Origin: an uncultured Granulosicoccus sp.
Lineage (GTDB): Bacteria; Pseudomonadota; Gammaproteobacteria; Granulosicoccales; Granulosicoccaceae
Assembly (NCBI GenBank): GCA_947495035.1
Contig: CANLXI010000021.1
Location: 1-64,000 of the forward strand
Reading direction: 5' to 3'
DNA length: 64,000 nt
The number at the start of each line of letters is the position of its first letter. Positions within the stretch are counted from its first letter, which is position 1. The position numbers and the translations under genes are program-made. The notes beneath the pieces were generated by a model. The model was not told the DNA's origin, made no database searches, and saw only the letters and a list, made by a program, of their open reading frames with translations. Below are positions 10,699 through 19,582 of the stretch, piece after piece.

Positions 10699-11369
10699 CA
10701 GCGGCAATCCAGTCCCATCTGCCAGAAGTCCACCTCCAGACGTGTCGCAGCATCGAAGGTGCGACACAGTGCCTGCACCCGAGGCTCGCCCAGCTGTTCC
10801 ATGCTGATGGCATCACAGGCCTGGCGATGCGTGTTGGCTACCTGCTGATATTCCTCGCTGGCATACATCTGCACCCAGTCCGAGTAGGGATTGCCTTCGG
10901 TGACAAGAAACGATTGCGTTTGCAACCAGTTGGCCACTTCGGCATAGCCGATGATGCAGGGGGCCAGTGCCACGTTCAGATCCAGCAGGTCACCGGCCAT
11001 ACCGCGTTCCAGTACGTAGCGGGTATAGGCCATATTGGGCGTTGATTCCACTGTCTCCTCCAGCGCCTGCTTCGAGATGCCGAACTGCTGGCAGTAGCCG
11101 ATATGCAAGTCCAGTTCGATATCGATGATGCCGTGCAGGGAGCTCTGAGCCTGTTTCAGTTCGGCCAGTGAACGGCTCTTGTAGGCCGCCAGGCCGAAGG
11201 CGCGGGCAAACTGGATGAGAAACAGATAATCCTGTTTCAGGTAATGCTCGAAACACTCCGCTGGCAGTGTACCGGCCGCCAGTTGGCGAACGAACTCGTG
11301 CTGAATATAGTGCTGCCAGTGAGGTTCACTGTGCGCAATCAGGTGTTGCGTCAGAGTCTGTTGGCTCAT
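10698..11369 (-). CDS. tenA: Aminopyrimidine aminohydrolase
   Basis: TenA hydrolyses aminomethyl-HMP, a thiamin breakdown product, to HMP so that it can be reused. The 223-residue all-helical product has 'YLKQDYLFLIQFARAFGLA', the Cys of 'LAPCIIGYAEVA' at the usual catalytic position (TenA_C type), and 'NPYSDWVQMYAS'. It overlaps the thiY stop by 4 bases. Together with ThiYXZ this indicates salvage of base-degraded thiamin from the environment. Confidence 0.92.
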   Translation of the reverse strand: MSQQTLTQHLIAHSEPHWQHYIQHEFVRQLAAGTLPAECFEHYLKQDYLFLIQFARAFGLAAYKSRSLAELKQAQSSLHGIIDIELDLHIGYCQQFGISKQALEETVESTPNMAYTRYVLERGMAGDLLDLNVALAPCIIGYAEVANWLQTQSFLVTEGNPYSDWVQMYASEEYQQVANTHRQACDAISMEQLGEPRVQALCRTFDAATRLEVDFWQMGLDCR

Positions 11370-12304
11370 CGTCCGGCTTCGTAGGTGTAGCTGTTCAATG
11401 CTGGCACGGAGTCGATCAGACCCTGTGATTGCATGAAGGCGGCGAAATTCTCATAGCGCTGACGGTCAAGGGCCGCAGGTCGCAGTGCGAACCGGGTGAG
11501 CGTGTCGCGCCAGGCACGTCGATTCAGCTCATTGTCGAGCATGTCCGGGTTGGAGTCACGAAAGACCTCCCAGGCCTCATCAGGATGATTGATGATGAAA
11601 ATGGTGGCGCGCTCGATGGCGTTCAGGAATGGCAGCATCCAGGAGCTGTCGAGTGACTCGTTGTTGGCAATCAGAATCAGTTCATCGAACGCTGGTACCC
11701 CGTGTTCCTCCGGATAATAGGCACGTCCGGGATGGCCTTCGATATCCAGCTGGTTCAGTTCGAAGTTGCGGTAGGCACCGATCACGGCATCCACCTGGCC
11801 GGTAATCAGAGCAGGGGACAGGGAAAAATTGACATTGACCAGTTCGATGTCATCCAGAGTCAGGGAAACGCTCTCCAGCATGGCCTTGAGCAGGGCATCT
11901 TCGAAGCCACCGACGGAGAAACCGACCTTGCGGCCTTTCAGGGATTCGAGCGATTCTATCGGTCCATCATCCAGTACCACGAGAGAATTCAGCGGTGTGG
12001 ATACCAGGGTACCGAAGCGTGACAGTGGCAGGCCTTCGGCGACCTGTACATGCAGTTGCGGCTGGTAGCTGATGGCGATATCCGCCTTGCCGGCGGCAAC
12101 CATCTTGGGTGGCAGTGAGGGGTCGGCGGGTTCGATCAGTTCGACGCTCAGTCCCTGTTCGTCGAAAAAGCCTTTCTGCTGGGCAATGATCAGCTGCGCG
12201 TGATCGGGGTTGATGAACCAGTCGAGCAGAACCGTGACCGGATCGGCAGCCAGGGTACTGCTGCTGAACAGCAGGCTTGCCAACAGGAGTTTGAATCGTT
12301 TCAT
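11366..12304 (-). CDS. thiY: Periplasmic binding protein for thiamin-pyrimidine precursors
   Basis: The 312-residue protein has a signal peptide ('KRFKLLLASLLFSSSTLAA') followed by the NMT1/THI5-like fold: 'VTVLLDWFINPDHAQLIIA', 'GFFDEQGLSVELIEPADPS' and 'AAGKADIAISYQP'. ThiY of the ThiXYZ transporter binds formylated aminopyrimidine, which TenA and partners convert to HMP. It sits 5' of tenA with a 4-base overlap and 3' of the permease. Riboflavin-precursor relatives exist, but the operon points to thiamin. Confidence 0.88.
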   Translation of the reverse strand: MKRFKLLLASLLFSSSTLAADPVTVLLDWFINPDHAQLIIAQQKGFFDEQGLSVELIEPADPSLPPKMVAAGKADIAISYQPQLHVQVAEGLPLSRFGTLVSTPLNSLVVLDDGPIESLESLKGRKVGFSVGGFEDALLKAMLESVSLTLDDIELVNVNFSLSPALITGQVDAVIGAYRNFELNQLDIEGHPGRAYYPEEHGVPAFDELILIANNESLDSSWMLPFLNAIERATIFIINHPDEAWEVFRDSNPDMLDNELNRRAWRDTLTRFALRPAALDRQRYENFAAFMQSQGLIDSVPALNSYTYEAGR

Positions 12305-12308
12305 GAGC

Positions 12309-13109
12309 TCAATGTGTTTCGGTTTGGAGGGCGTTGTTGCGACTGGAATCGGGAAGCCAGTAAAGGCATCGATCCAGCAGGTGATTGACGAGACTGTAGA
12401 GCAGGAAGGCCATCAGACACAGGCAGAGCAGGGCCGCAAACATCAGGTCGGTCTGCATGCGACCGTTTGCCTGCAGCATCAGATAGCCCAGGCCCTGACT
12501 GGAGCCGACCCACTCGCCGACAACGGCGCCGATGGGCGCCACCGAGGTGGCTACGCGAATGCCAGAGGCCATGGAGGGGAGAGCCGCCGGCAGTCGTATC
12601 TGCAGCAGAATGGTTGTGGGCGTTGCGTTCATGGTGCGAGCCAGGTCGAGCATGGCCGAACTGGTATGACGCAGGCCGTCGAAAGTGGCAGCCACCACCG
12701 GAAAGTAGATGATCAGGATTGCCATCACCACCTTGGAGCCCATGCCGTAGCCGAACCAGAGCGTCAGAAGTGGTGCCAGGGCGAACACCGGCAGCGACTG
12801 ACTGATGACCATCAGCGGCAGCAGCCAGCGACGCAGTCGTCTGGAGGTGGTCAGCAGGATGGCGCTGAGTATGCCGAGCACACAACCACTGAGCAGGCCG
12901 GCAATGACCTCGAAGGCGGTAATGGCGGTGTGCAGGCCGAGTGTCTGCATCTGACTGAACAGTGTCTTCAGAATTGCAAACGGTGCCGGTAGCAGAAAGT
13001 GGGGAATGCCACTGAGCATGACCAGCAGTTGCCAGGCCAGCAGCATCAGCGCAAGACTGACGAACAGACCTGGAATTCGCGCACGCCCGAGTGTCGTTGA
13101 CCTGTTCAT
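12309..13109 (-). CDS. thiX: ABC transporter permease for thiamin-pyrimidine precursors
   Basis: The 266-residue inner-membrane protein has about six hydrophobic segments. Its cytoplasmic EAA-like loop is 'LARTMNATPTTILLQIRLPAALP', cut here by the usual Gly ('SGIRVATSVAPIGAVVGEW'). This is the SsuC/TauC/ThiX type of permease. It pairs with the adjacent ATPase and binding protein; the next gene starts directly after its stop. Confidence 0.88.
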   Translation of the reverse strand: MNRSTTLGRARIPGLFVSLALMLLAWQLLVMLSGIPHFLLPAPFAILKTLFSQMQTLGLHTAITAFEVIAGLLSGCVLGILSAILLTTSRRLRRWLLPLMVISQSLPVFALAPLLTLWFGYGMGSKVVMAILIIYFPVVAATFDGLRHTSSAMLDLARTMNATPTTILLQIRLPAALPSMASGIRVATSVAPIGAVVGEWVGSSQGLGYLMLQANGRMQTDLMFAALLCLCLMAFLLYSLVNHLLDRCLYWLPDSSRNNALQTETH

Positions 13110-13862
13110 TCAGGCGGGCACCGGTCGGTTTTCACCGTTTTTCATGAATTGCCAGACGGCCGGCAACCGTGAGGCGATTTCCTCATGATCCAGCTGCCGT
13201 GGTGGTTGCGTGCGCAGCGGCATCGATTGCACGCGGGTGGGAGACCCCGGCTCGAGTACATGCAGTGCATGCGATAGCCTCAGGGCCTCCATCGGATCGT
13301 GTGTTACCAGCAGGACGGTGTGCCCGCTGAGGAGCTCGAAGGAGAGGCTCTGCAGTTCGTCGCGGGTGATGGCATCCAGACGACTGAAGGGTTCATCCAT
13401 CAGTACGATGTCACGATGTTCGAGCAGGGTGCGCGCCAGGGCCACGCGCTGGCGCATGCCCCCGGAGAGTACTGCCGGCAGGGCGTCTGCCCACGACGAC
13501 AGGCCGACACGTTCGAGCAGCTCGCTGACACGATGATCAGTGTCCTGCAGGCGTTCACCACGCAGCCTTGGTCCCAGCTGAATGTTCTGTCGCGCTGTCA
13601 ACCACGGCAGCAGCCCATCGTCCTGCGCCATGTAGGCAATACGGCTGGATACCGGCTTGCCGGCATCCGTCAGTACGCTGCCCTCATCCGGCTGCTGCAA
13701 GCCGGCGATGATCCTGAGCAGGCTGGTCTTGCCGATGCCACTGCGGCCAAGCAGACTGTGCCACTTGCCAGCCTCCAGGTGCAGTGACAGATCCTGGAAG
13801 ATCGGATGACTCCCCAGGTTCAGACTGACCTTGTTCAGCGCGATGCCGGGTGAATGACTCAC
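13110..13862 (-). CDS. thiZ: ABC transporter ATPase for thiamin-pyrimidine precursors
   Basis: The 250-residue nucleotide-binding subunit has Walker A 'GRSGIGKTS', Q-loop 'YMAQDDGLLPW', signature 'LSGGMRQRVALAR', Walker B 'IVLMDEP' and H-loop 'VLLVTHDP'. It belongs to the SsuB/TauB/ThiZ group. The start overlaps the thiD stop by 4 bases (ATGA), so translation is coupled. Confidence 0.9.
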   Translation of the reverse strand: MSHSPGIALNKVSLNLGSHPIFQDLSLHLEAGKWHSLLGRSGIGKTSLLRIIAGLQQPDEGSVLTDAGKPVSSRIAYMAQDDGLLPWLTARQNIQLGPRLRGERLQDTDHRVSELLERVGLSSWADALPAVLSGGMRQRVALARTLLEHRDIVLMDEPFSRLDAITRDELQSLSFELLSGHTVLLVTHDPMEALRLSHALHVLEPGSPTRVQSMPLRTQPPRQLDHEEIASRLPAVWQFMKNGENRPVPA

Positions 13863-14713
13863 GTTTGCGGCCAGAGGGCATGAAAGTGGTGGACCGGCCC
13901 GTGTCCGGAACCGATTTGCAGCTCGTCGGCACGGATGATGGCTGCATGCACGTAGATTTCAGCGGCCTGTACGGCATCGGATACGGACGCTCCCCTGGCC
14001 AGTTCAGCGGCGATGGCCGAGGACAGGGTACAGCCGGTACCGTGGGTGTTGCCGGTCTGGATGCGGGGCTGCGTGAACCGCTGCAGCTGGCCGTTCTGCA
14101 ACAGCAGATCGGTACAGTCAGTGGAATTCAGGTGCCCACCCTTGAGCAGTACACAGGCGCTACCCATTTCTGCGAGTCTGGCCGCCTGAGCCTCCATATC
14201 CGCCAGATCCCCGGCCTCCTTGCCGTTGCCCAGTAGCAAGGCTGCTTCGGGCAGATTGGGGGTAATCAGCGTCGCCCGCGGAAACAGGTAGTGACGCAGG
14301 GCATCGATGGCTTCAGTGTGCAGCAGGGAGTCTCCGCTCTTGGCGACCATGACCGGGTCGAGAACAACAGGAATCGCGGGGTGCTGCTCGAGGACTTCAC
14401 TGATGGTGCGGATGATGTCGACATTGGCCAGCATGCCTATCTTGATGGCGTCGATGCGGATATCGGACAGCACGGTTTCCATTTGCTGGCGAACGAATTC
14501 GGCGGGCACTTCGTGGATGGCATTCACCGCTCGCGTGTTCTGTGCCGTCAGCGCCGTGATGGTCGAGGCTCCGTAGACGCCCAGCGCGCTGAAGGCTTTC
14601 AGGTCCGCCTGAACGCCGGCGCCACCGCCTGAATCCGAGCCGGCGATGGTCATCGCAGCCGGTACGCCCCGTACTGTAGCGGGGTGAGAGATTGTCGTAT
14701 TGCCAGGATTCAT
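13859..14713 (-). CDS. thiD: Hydroxymethylpyrimidine/phosphomethylpyrimidine kinase
   Basis: ThiD phosphorylates HMP twice to HMP pyrophosphate. The 284-residue product has 'AMTIAGSDSGGGAGVQADLKA' split across its first strand, 'TALTAQNTRAV', 'IKIGMLANVD', 'VVLDPVMVAKSG' and 'NTHGTGCTLSSAIAAEL' (anion hole and catalytic Cys). It is the first gene after the TPP riboswitch. I prefer the ATG at 14713, with GGAG just upstream, to the in-frame GTG at 14725 because that Shine-Dalgarno sits inside the riboswitch-controlled region. Confidence 0.92.
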   Translation of the reverse strand: MNPGNTTISHPATVRGVPAAMTIAGSDSGGGAGVQADLKAFSALGVYGASTITALTAQNTRAVNAIHEVPAEFVRQQMETVLSDIRIDAIKIGMLANVDIIRTISEVLEQHPAIPVVLDPVMVAKSGDSLLHTEAIDALRHYLFPRATLITPNLPEAALLLGNGKEAGDLADMEAQAARLAEMGSACVLLKGGHLNSTDCTDLLLQNGQLQRFTQPRIQTGNTHGTGCTLSSAIAAELARGASVSDAVQAAEIYVHAAIIRADELQIGSGHGPVHHFHALWPQT

Positions 14714-14784
14714 GTTCAGCTCCACCGGAGACGCCGGGAGGAACTGGACCCATGCAAGGGAATGACTCGGATTCCCGTGACTTG

Positions 14785-14888
14785 AATCCCTTCGTCGGCA
14801 TTATCCGCATCAGGTTCAGCGGGATCGTGCAATCAGATGCATCATCTCAGCCGAACGCCCACCTCTGTAGTCGTCCAGCACCCCGTCA
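14785..14888 (-). ncRNA. TPP riboswitch (thi box) with probable Shine-Dalgarno-sequestering platform
   Basis: Read on the minus strand, this contains the conserved TPP aptamer blocks in order: ACGGGGTGC at the 5' side, GGCTGAGATGATGC, then GAACCTGATGCGGATAATGC (pyrophosphate and pyrimidine sensor), then CGACGAAGGGA. Downstream, a GGGAAT/ATTCCC hairpin (about 14754-14772) is followed by CTCCGGTGGAG, where CTCC can pair with the GGAG used by thiD. No U-run follows. Control is therefore probably translational: TPP binding hides the thiD ribosome-binding site. Confidence 0.93.
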
Positions 14889-15047
14889 AGTGTGCGAGAG
14901 AGTATCACGCGTCAATCCACTTGACCAGATGCTCTTCCTGAAAATTCTCGGTACTGGCCGTCATCGCCCGGCCATGACGGTTCCACACTCTTGCAGTAAT
15001 CTCCGTGAATATCCTGTTGGTCATGGGCGCCTGACCACTGACCTCTG

Positions 15048-15202
15048 ATCCGTGACCCGTGACCCGTGAACCCGTGAACCCGTGAACCCGTGAACCCGTG
15101 AACCCGTGAACCCGTGAACCCGTGAATCCGTGAATCCGTGAATCCTGAACCCTGAACCCTGAACCCTGAACCCTGAACCCTGAACCCTGAACCCTGAACC
15201 CT
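15048..15202. repeat. Intergenic short tandem repeats of 8 and 7 bp
   Basis: About eight copies of CCGTGAAC and three of CCGTGAAT (8-bp unit) pass into about eight copies of CCTGAAC (7-bp unit). The minus strand has open frames through it ('GFRVQGS...' and 'HGFTGSRV...' peptides), which are repeat artefacts. It lies in the 730-bp gap between the riboswitch and the next gene. The flanks (14890-15047 and 15203-15443) show nothing else I can support apart from the promoter that must precede 15444. Confidence 0.9.
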
Positions 15203-15443
15203 GGGCAGAGGCACTGGGGAACGCCTGCACGGCTGGTGTGCCCTGGCCAGGTCGATGGTGACGGTGACATTGTCACCGACCCCTTGAGAAATCAGGTCTA
15301 TTCTCCCGATCACCAGTGGCCGGCCGGGATCGGAATCGGGCGTGCATGCGGTAGTGGCGCCGGCCAGGAACATCGGTTCATGCCGAGAGAATAGCGGCGC
15401 GATGCTCAACAATCACTGACAACAACCCCGGGAAACACCGCCC

Positions 15444-17123
15444 ATGGACGTCAAGAACATTTCAGACACTCTCTCCCTGAGCAAGCAGTTGCAGATCGAC
15501 GATATTGCCCGGCTGCGTGAATTGGGATTCCGGTCGATCATCTGCAATCGGCCTGACGGAGAAGCGGCTGATCAGCCCACTTTTGCTGAAATACAGGCCG
15601 AGGCAGCCAGACACGGTCTGGAAATGCGATATCTGCCCGTCGTTCCTGGCCAGGTAAGCAATGAAGACGTCGACAGCTTCGCGCGGGCAATGCAGGAAAT
15701 GCCGAAGCCTGCAATGGCCTATTGCCGCAGCGGTACACGCTCTGCCACCTTGTGGTCTCTGGGCCAGGCCCGTACGCGACCGGTGCCGGAGATTCTGGCC
15801 GCCGCCAGAAGTGCCGGCTTTGACCTGTCAGGCGTCGTCCGGCGACTGGCCAATGGAGGGGTCACACCAACCGACAAGGCTGATGGTTCTTTTGATGTCG
15901 TGATTGTCGGGGCGGGTGCCGCCGGTATCGCCGTGGCATCCAGTCTGCTCAAGCGCCAGGCGGATCTGCAGCTTGCCTTGATCGACCCTGCCGATATTCA
16001 TTACTACCAGCCCGGATGGACCATGGTGGGAGGCGGGATATTCGAACCGGAGAAAACCGTCAGAACCATGGGGTCGCTGATACCCCCTGGTGTGCAATGG
16101 CTCAAGACAGCAGTCACGGCCTTCGAGCCGGCGAACGATTCGATCATACTTGAAGGCTGTCGAGTCATCCGGTACAAGCGGCTCATCGTCTGTCCAGGTC
16201 TCAAACTCGACTGGCACCGGGTGGAAGGGCTGACAGAGACCCTGGGACGCAATGGCGTGACCTCCAATTACCGCTACGATCTGGCTCCCTATACCTGGTC
16301 GCTGGTACAGTCGATGACGTCAGGCAAGGCGGTGTTCACACAGCCTCCCATGCCGATCAAGTGCGCCGGTGCGCCACAGAAGGCGATGTACCTGTCGGCA
16401 GATCACTGGAATCGCACTGGCGTTCTGCAGGATATCGATATCGATTTCAACAATGCCGGTGGAGTACTGTTCGGGGTCAAGGACTATGTGCCGGCACTGC
16501 AGGAATACGTTGAACGGTACCGTGCGTCACTGAATTTCTTTCACAATCTGGTGGCAGTGGATGGCGATGCGGGAAAGGCCTGGTTCGACGTGAGCGACGC
16601 CGACAAGCCCGTCAGACGAGTGGAAGTGGAATTCGACATGATGCATGTCTGTCCCCCTCAATGTGCTCCGGAATTCATCAGTGCCTCGCCGTTGGCTGAT
16701 GCGGCCGGCTGGGTGGATGTCGAGCAGTCGACTCTGCGTCACAGGAGCCATGAGAATATCTGGGCATTGGGCGATGTCATGAATGCACCCAATGCGAAGA
16801 CGGCCGCCGCTGCTCGCAAGCAGGCACCGGTCGTGGCGGCCAATGTCATTGCCGATATCGCTGGCAGGTCTCCCGTGGCGTCCTACGATGGTTACGGGTC
16901 CTGCCCCCTGACTGTCGAGCGTGGCAGGATTGTTCTGGCCGAGTTCGGCTATGGTGGCGCTCTGCTACCCAGCTTTCCGACATGGCTGCTCGACGGGACG
17001 CGGCCATCGCGCCTGGCATGGCTGCTCAAGGAGCGGATTCTGCCGCCCGTGTACTGGAAGGCGATGTTGCGTGGTCATGAATGGATGGCGCAGCCGGCCT
17101 CGCTACCGGACGCCAGTCAGTGA
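15444..17123 (+). CDS. Fusion of DUF442 (Blh-type phosphatase-like) domain with sulfide:quinone-oxidoreductase-like flavoprotein
   Basis: The 559-residue product has an N-terminal TIGR01244/DUF442 domain (about 1-110) with the phosphatase-like loop 'AYCRSGTRSATLW'. A flavoprotein of the SQR/flavocytochrome c sulfide dehydrogenase class follows (about 150-550), with 'DVVIVGAGAAGIAVAS', 'YYQPGWTMVGGG' and 'ENIWALGDV'. Cys residues in 'IKCAGAPQKAMY' and 'HVCPPQCAPEF' match the usual SQR redox positions. DUF442 domains are known beside sulfide-detoxification genes, so oxidation of sulfide or polysulfide to the quinone pool is likely. The downstream SulP gene overlaps by 4 bases. Confidence 0.88.
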   Translation: MDVKNISDTLSLSKQLQIDDIARLRELGFRSIICNRPDGEAADQPTFAEIQAEAARHGLEMRYLPVVPGQVSNEDVDSFARAMQEMPKPAMAYCRSGTRSATLWSLGQARTRPVPEILAAARSAGFDLSGVVRRLANGGVTPTDKADGSFDVVIVGAGAAGIAVASSLLKRQADLQLALIDPADIHYYQPGWTMVGGGIFEPEKTVRTMGSLIPPGVQWLKTAVTAFEPANDSIILEGCRVIRYKRLIVCPGLKLDWHRVEGLTETLGRNGVTSNYRYDLAPYTWSLVQSMTSGKAVFTQPPMPIKCAGAPQKAMYLSADHWNRTGVLQDIDIDFNNAGGVLFGVKDYVPALQEYVERYRASLNFFHNLVAVDGDAGKAWFDVSDADKPVRRVEVEFDMMHVCPPQCAPEFISASPLADAAGWVDVEQSTLRHRSHENIWALGDVMNAPNAKTAAAARKQAPVVAANVIADIAGRSPVASYDGYGSCPLTVERGRIVLAEFGYGGALLPSFPTWLLDGTRPSRLAWLLKERILPPVYWKAMLRGHEWMAQPASLPDASQ

Positions 17124-18871
17124 AGAGAGCGTCGATTGCCAGCTATCTGCCCTGTCTGGAATGGGGCAGGGAGTATGACCGTGGCTCCCTGATCAATGAT
17201 CTGCTGGCTGCGGTGATAGTCACGATCATGCTGATTCCGCAATCCCTGGCCTACGCGCTGCTGGCCGGCTTGCCGCCAGAGGCTGGTCTGTACGCGTCTA
17301 TCGTACCGATATTGTTGTATGCGATTTTCGGTACCAGTCGCACTCTGGCTGTCGGCCCGGTGGCCGTGGTTTCCCTGATGACCGCGACGGCCATCGGATC
17401 TGTCGTTCATAATACAGGGGTGGACCATGTCACTGCGGCGCTGACGCTGGCCGGCCTGTCCGGTGTGATGCTGGTGACCATGGGGCTTTTCAGACTCGGT
17501 TTTCTGGCCAATTTTCTGTCTCATCCGGTCATTGCAGGATTCATCACGGCATCGGCCATTCTCATTGCGGCCAGTCAGTTGAAGCATGTACTGGGCGTGT
17601 CTGCCGACGGTCACAATCTTCTGGAACTCCTGTTGTCGCTGGCAAGTCAGTTGAATGCGGCCAACCGGGAGACGCTGTTGTTGGGTGTCACCTCCATTGC
17701 ATTCCTTTTCTGGTGCCGCAAGGGGCTCAAAGCCCTGCTTTTGCATCTGGGTCTGTCGCCGAAGCTGGCAGAGGCGCTGGCTCGGACGGGACCTGTCATG
17801 GCCGTTCTCGTGACGACGGCTCTGGTTTGGGGTCTGCAGCTGGATTCCCACGGTGTCAGCGTCGTGGGTGCCGTTCCGCAGGCCCTGCCACCACTGACCT
17901 GGCCGAGTGTCTCAGCCGACCTGTTGCGGGAGCTGTGGATGCCTGCGCTACTGATTTCGGTGATTGGCTTTGTCGAGTCCATCTCGGTCGCTCAGACTCT
18001 GGCTGCCAAGCGGCGACAGCGCATTCGCTCGGATCAGGAGTTGATCGGTCTGGGTGCTGCCAATATGGGGGCAGCGCTGACGGGTGGATTTCCCGTGACG
18101 GGTGGGTTCTCGCGCTCCGTGGTCAATTTCGAAGCCGGTGCCGAAACGCCTGCCGCAGGCGCCATGACGGCAGTCATGCTGGCGATTGCCGCGCTGATAA
18201 TGACGCCGCTGATTCACTATCTGCCCAAGGCCACTCTGGCTGCCACCATCATTGTGGCTGTCTTCTCTCTGGTGGATTTCAGCATCCTGAAGCGCAGCTG
18301 GTCCTATTCCCGTGCGGATTTTGCCGCGGTATTCATCACCATGGTGGTTACGCTTGTCATCGGCGTGGAGGCCGGCGTCAGCGCAGGCGTGATTGCCTCG
18401 GTGGCGCTGTTTCTCTACAGAACCTCACGTCCTCATGTGGCTGAAGTCGGGCTGGTGCCGGGGACCCAGCATTTTCGCAACATCCACCGTCATCGGGTAT
18501 TGACCGATCCTTCGCTGGTTACCATTCGAGTCGACGAGAGTCTCTACTTTGCCAACGCGCGATATCTGGAAGACCTGATTCATGATCGCCTGGCCTCCAG
18601 TGACACGACCCGACACCTGGTGCTGATGTGTTCGGCAATCAATGAGATCGACATGAGTGCGCTGGAGTCACTGGAGGCCATCAACCATCGGCTCGCGGAC
18701 ATGAATATCAGCATGCACCTGAGTGAGGTCAAGGGACCGGTCATGGACAGGCTGCAGCAGTCACATTTGCTGGACGAGCTGACCGGGCAGGTCTTTCTGT
18801 CGCAGTACGAGGCCATACAGAGCCTGACACCGGCAGTCATTGCCGCTGAGCTGACCGAGGCAGCTGCCTGA
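17120..18871 (+). CDS. SulP family inorganic anion transporter with STAS domain
   Basis: The 583-residue inner-membrane protein carries the SulP signature: 'MLIPQSLAYALLAGLPPEAGL', written here in part, then 'YAIFGTSRTLAVGPVA', about 11 transmembrane segments, and 'PVTGGFSRSVVNFEAGA'. A C-terminal STAS domain starts at about residue 470, with 'CSAINEIDMSALESLE'. The GTG at 17120 overlaps the previous stop (GTGA), which makes it the natural coupled start. SulP proteins move sulfate, bicarbonate or other anions. Co-transcription with a sulfide-oxidising flavoprotein suggests sulfate or another sulfur oxyanion, but this is inferred. Confidence 0.88.
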   Translation: MKRASIASYLPCLEWGREYDRGSLINDLLAAVIVTIMLIPQSLAYALLAGLPPEAGLYASIVPILLYAIFGTSRTLAVGPVAVVSLMTATAIGSVVHNTGVDHVTAALTLAGLSGVMLVTMGLFRLGFLANFLSHPVIAGFITASAILIAASQLKHVLGVSADGHNLLELLLSLASQLNAANRETLLLGVTSIAFLFWCRKGLKALLLHLGLSPKLAEALARTGPVMAVLVTTALVWGLQLDSHGVSVVGAVPQALPPLTWPSVSADLLRELWMPALLISVIGFVESISVAQTLAAKRRQRIRSDQELIGLGAANMGAALTGGFPVTGGFSRSVVNFEAGAETPAAGAMTAVMLAIAALIMTPLIHYLPKATLAATIIVAVFSLVDFSILKRSWSYSRADFAAVFITMVVTLVIGVEAGVSAGVIASVALFLYRTSRPHVAEVGLVPGTQHFRNIHRHRVLTDPSLVTIRVDESLYFANARYLEDLIHDRLASSDTTRHLVLMCSAINEIDMSALESLEAINHRLADMNISMHLSEVKGPVMDRLQQSHLLDELTGQVFLSQYEAIQSLTPAVIAAELTEAAA

Positions 18872-18975
18872 AACGTTGCAGCGTCGCCGGGATGGAAATC
18901 GTGGCATGGGCAGAGAGCTTTTCGAGGGACGGTCGCGTTTGTTATGTTGGAGGCACCTCATGCGGAGTACGAATC

Positions 18976-19416
18976 ATGGCAGACAAGCGCAGTGCAGGCA
19001 GGGTGACTGGTATCGGCGGGGTCTTTTTTCTGGCCGACAAGGATCACGAGAGTCTCGCAAGATGGTACGAGCAGCATCTGGGCATAGCCCTGGAAAGCTG
19101 GGGAGGCGGTGTGCTCGAATGGAAGAACGACAGTGCCGAGGATGGTGGTGCGACAGTCTGGAATGTCGCCGCCAGAGACAGTGACTGGTTTGCACCGAGC
19201 CGGGCGCGGTTCATGATCAATTACCGCGTTGATGATATGGAAGCGCTGGTGTCAAGGCTGACATCCGCTGGCGTGGAGATCCTTGAAGGGCCTCAGTATC
19301 ACGAAAACGGCGTCTTTGCGTGGATTCAGGATCCCGAGGGCAACAAGATCGAGCTCTGGGAACCGATGATATGGGATGAACGGAACAGGCGACAGGACAC
19401 TCAACGCGATTCCTGA
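18976..19416 (+). CDS. VOC (glyoxalase/bleomycin-resistance fold) family protein
   Basis: The 146-residue protein has the single-domain VOC layout: 'VTGIGGVFFLADKDHESLARWY' near the start, shown in part, and the metal-site C-terminus 'WIQDPEGNKIELWEP'. The family includes glyoxalase I-like lyases, dioxygenases and resistance proteins; the substrate is not predictable. I chose the ATG at 18976 over the upstream in-frame one at 18892 because conserved sequence starts here. Confidence 0.8.
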   Translation: MADKRSAGRVTGIGGVFFLADKDHESLARWYEQHLGIALESWGGGVLEWKNDSAEDGGATVWNVAARDSDWFAPSRARFMINYRVDDMEALVSRLTSAGVEILEGPQYHENGVFAWIQDPEGNKIELWEPMIWDERNRRQDTQRDS

Positions 19417-19582
19417 CATCAGGCAAGGGCAAGAGGCCGGGTCCAGCGTGCCGGTGGACTCGGCGCGCACGCTCCAACATGCAGAACCCATCGGTGCTGC
19501 TCCCGACGCAGGTCACCATGTGCGGATTGTCAGACGGTGGCTTTCATCCTATTCTGTCGATTGACGGGTAGAAAAATACAGC

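Noticed and set aside
15048-15202. Possible CRISPR array
   Set aside because: Units are 7-8 bp with no spacers and no cas genes nearby.
14905-15412. Minus-strand open frames encoding 'GFRVQGS' and 'HGFTGSRV' repeats
   Set aside because: They are produced by the 7/8-bp tandem repeat being open in several frames at once; there is no conserved sequence outside the repeat.
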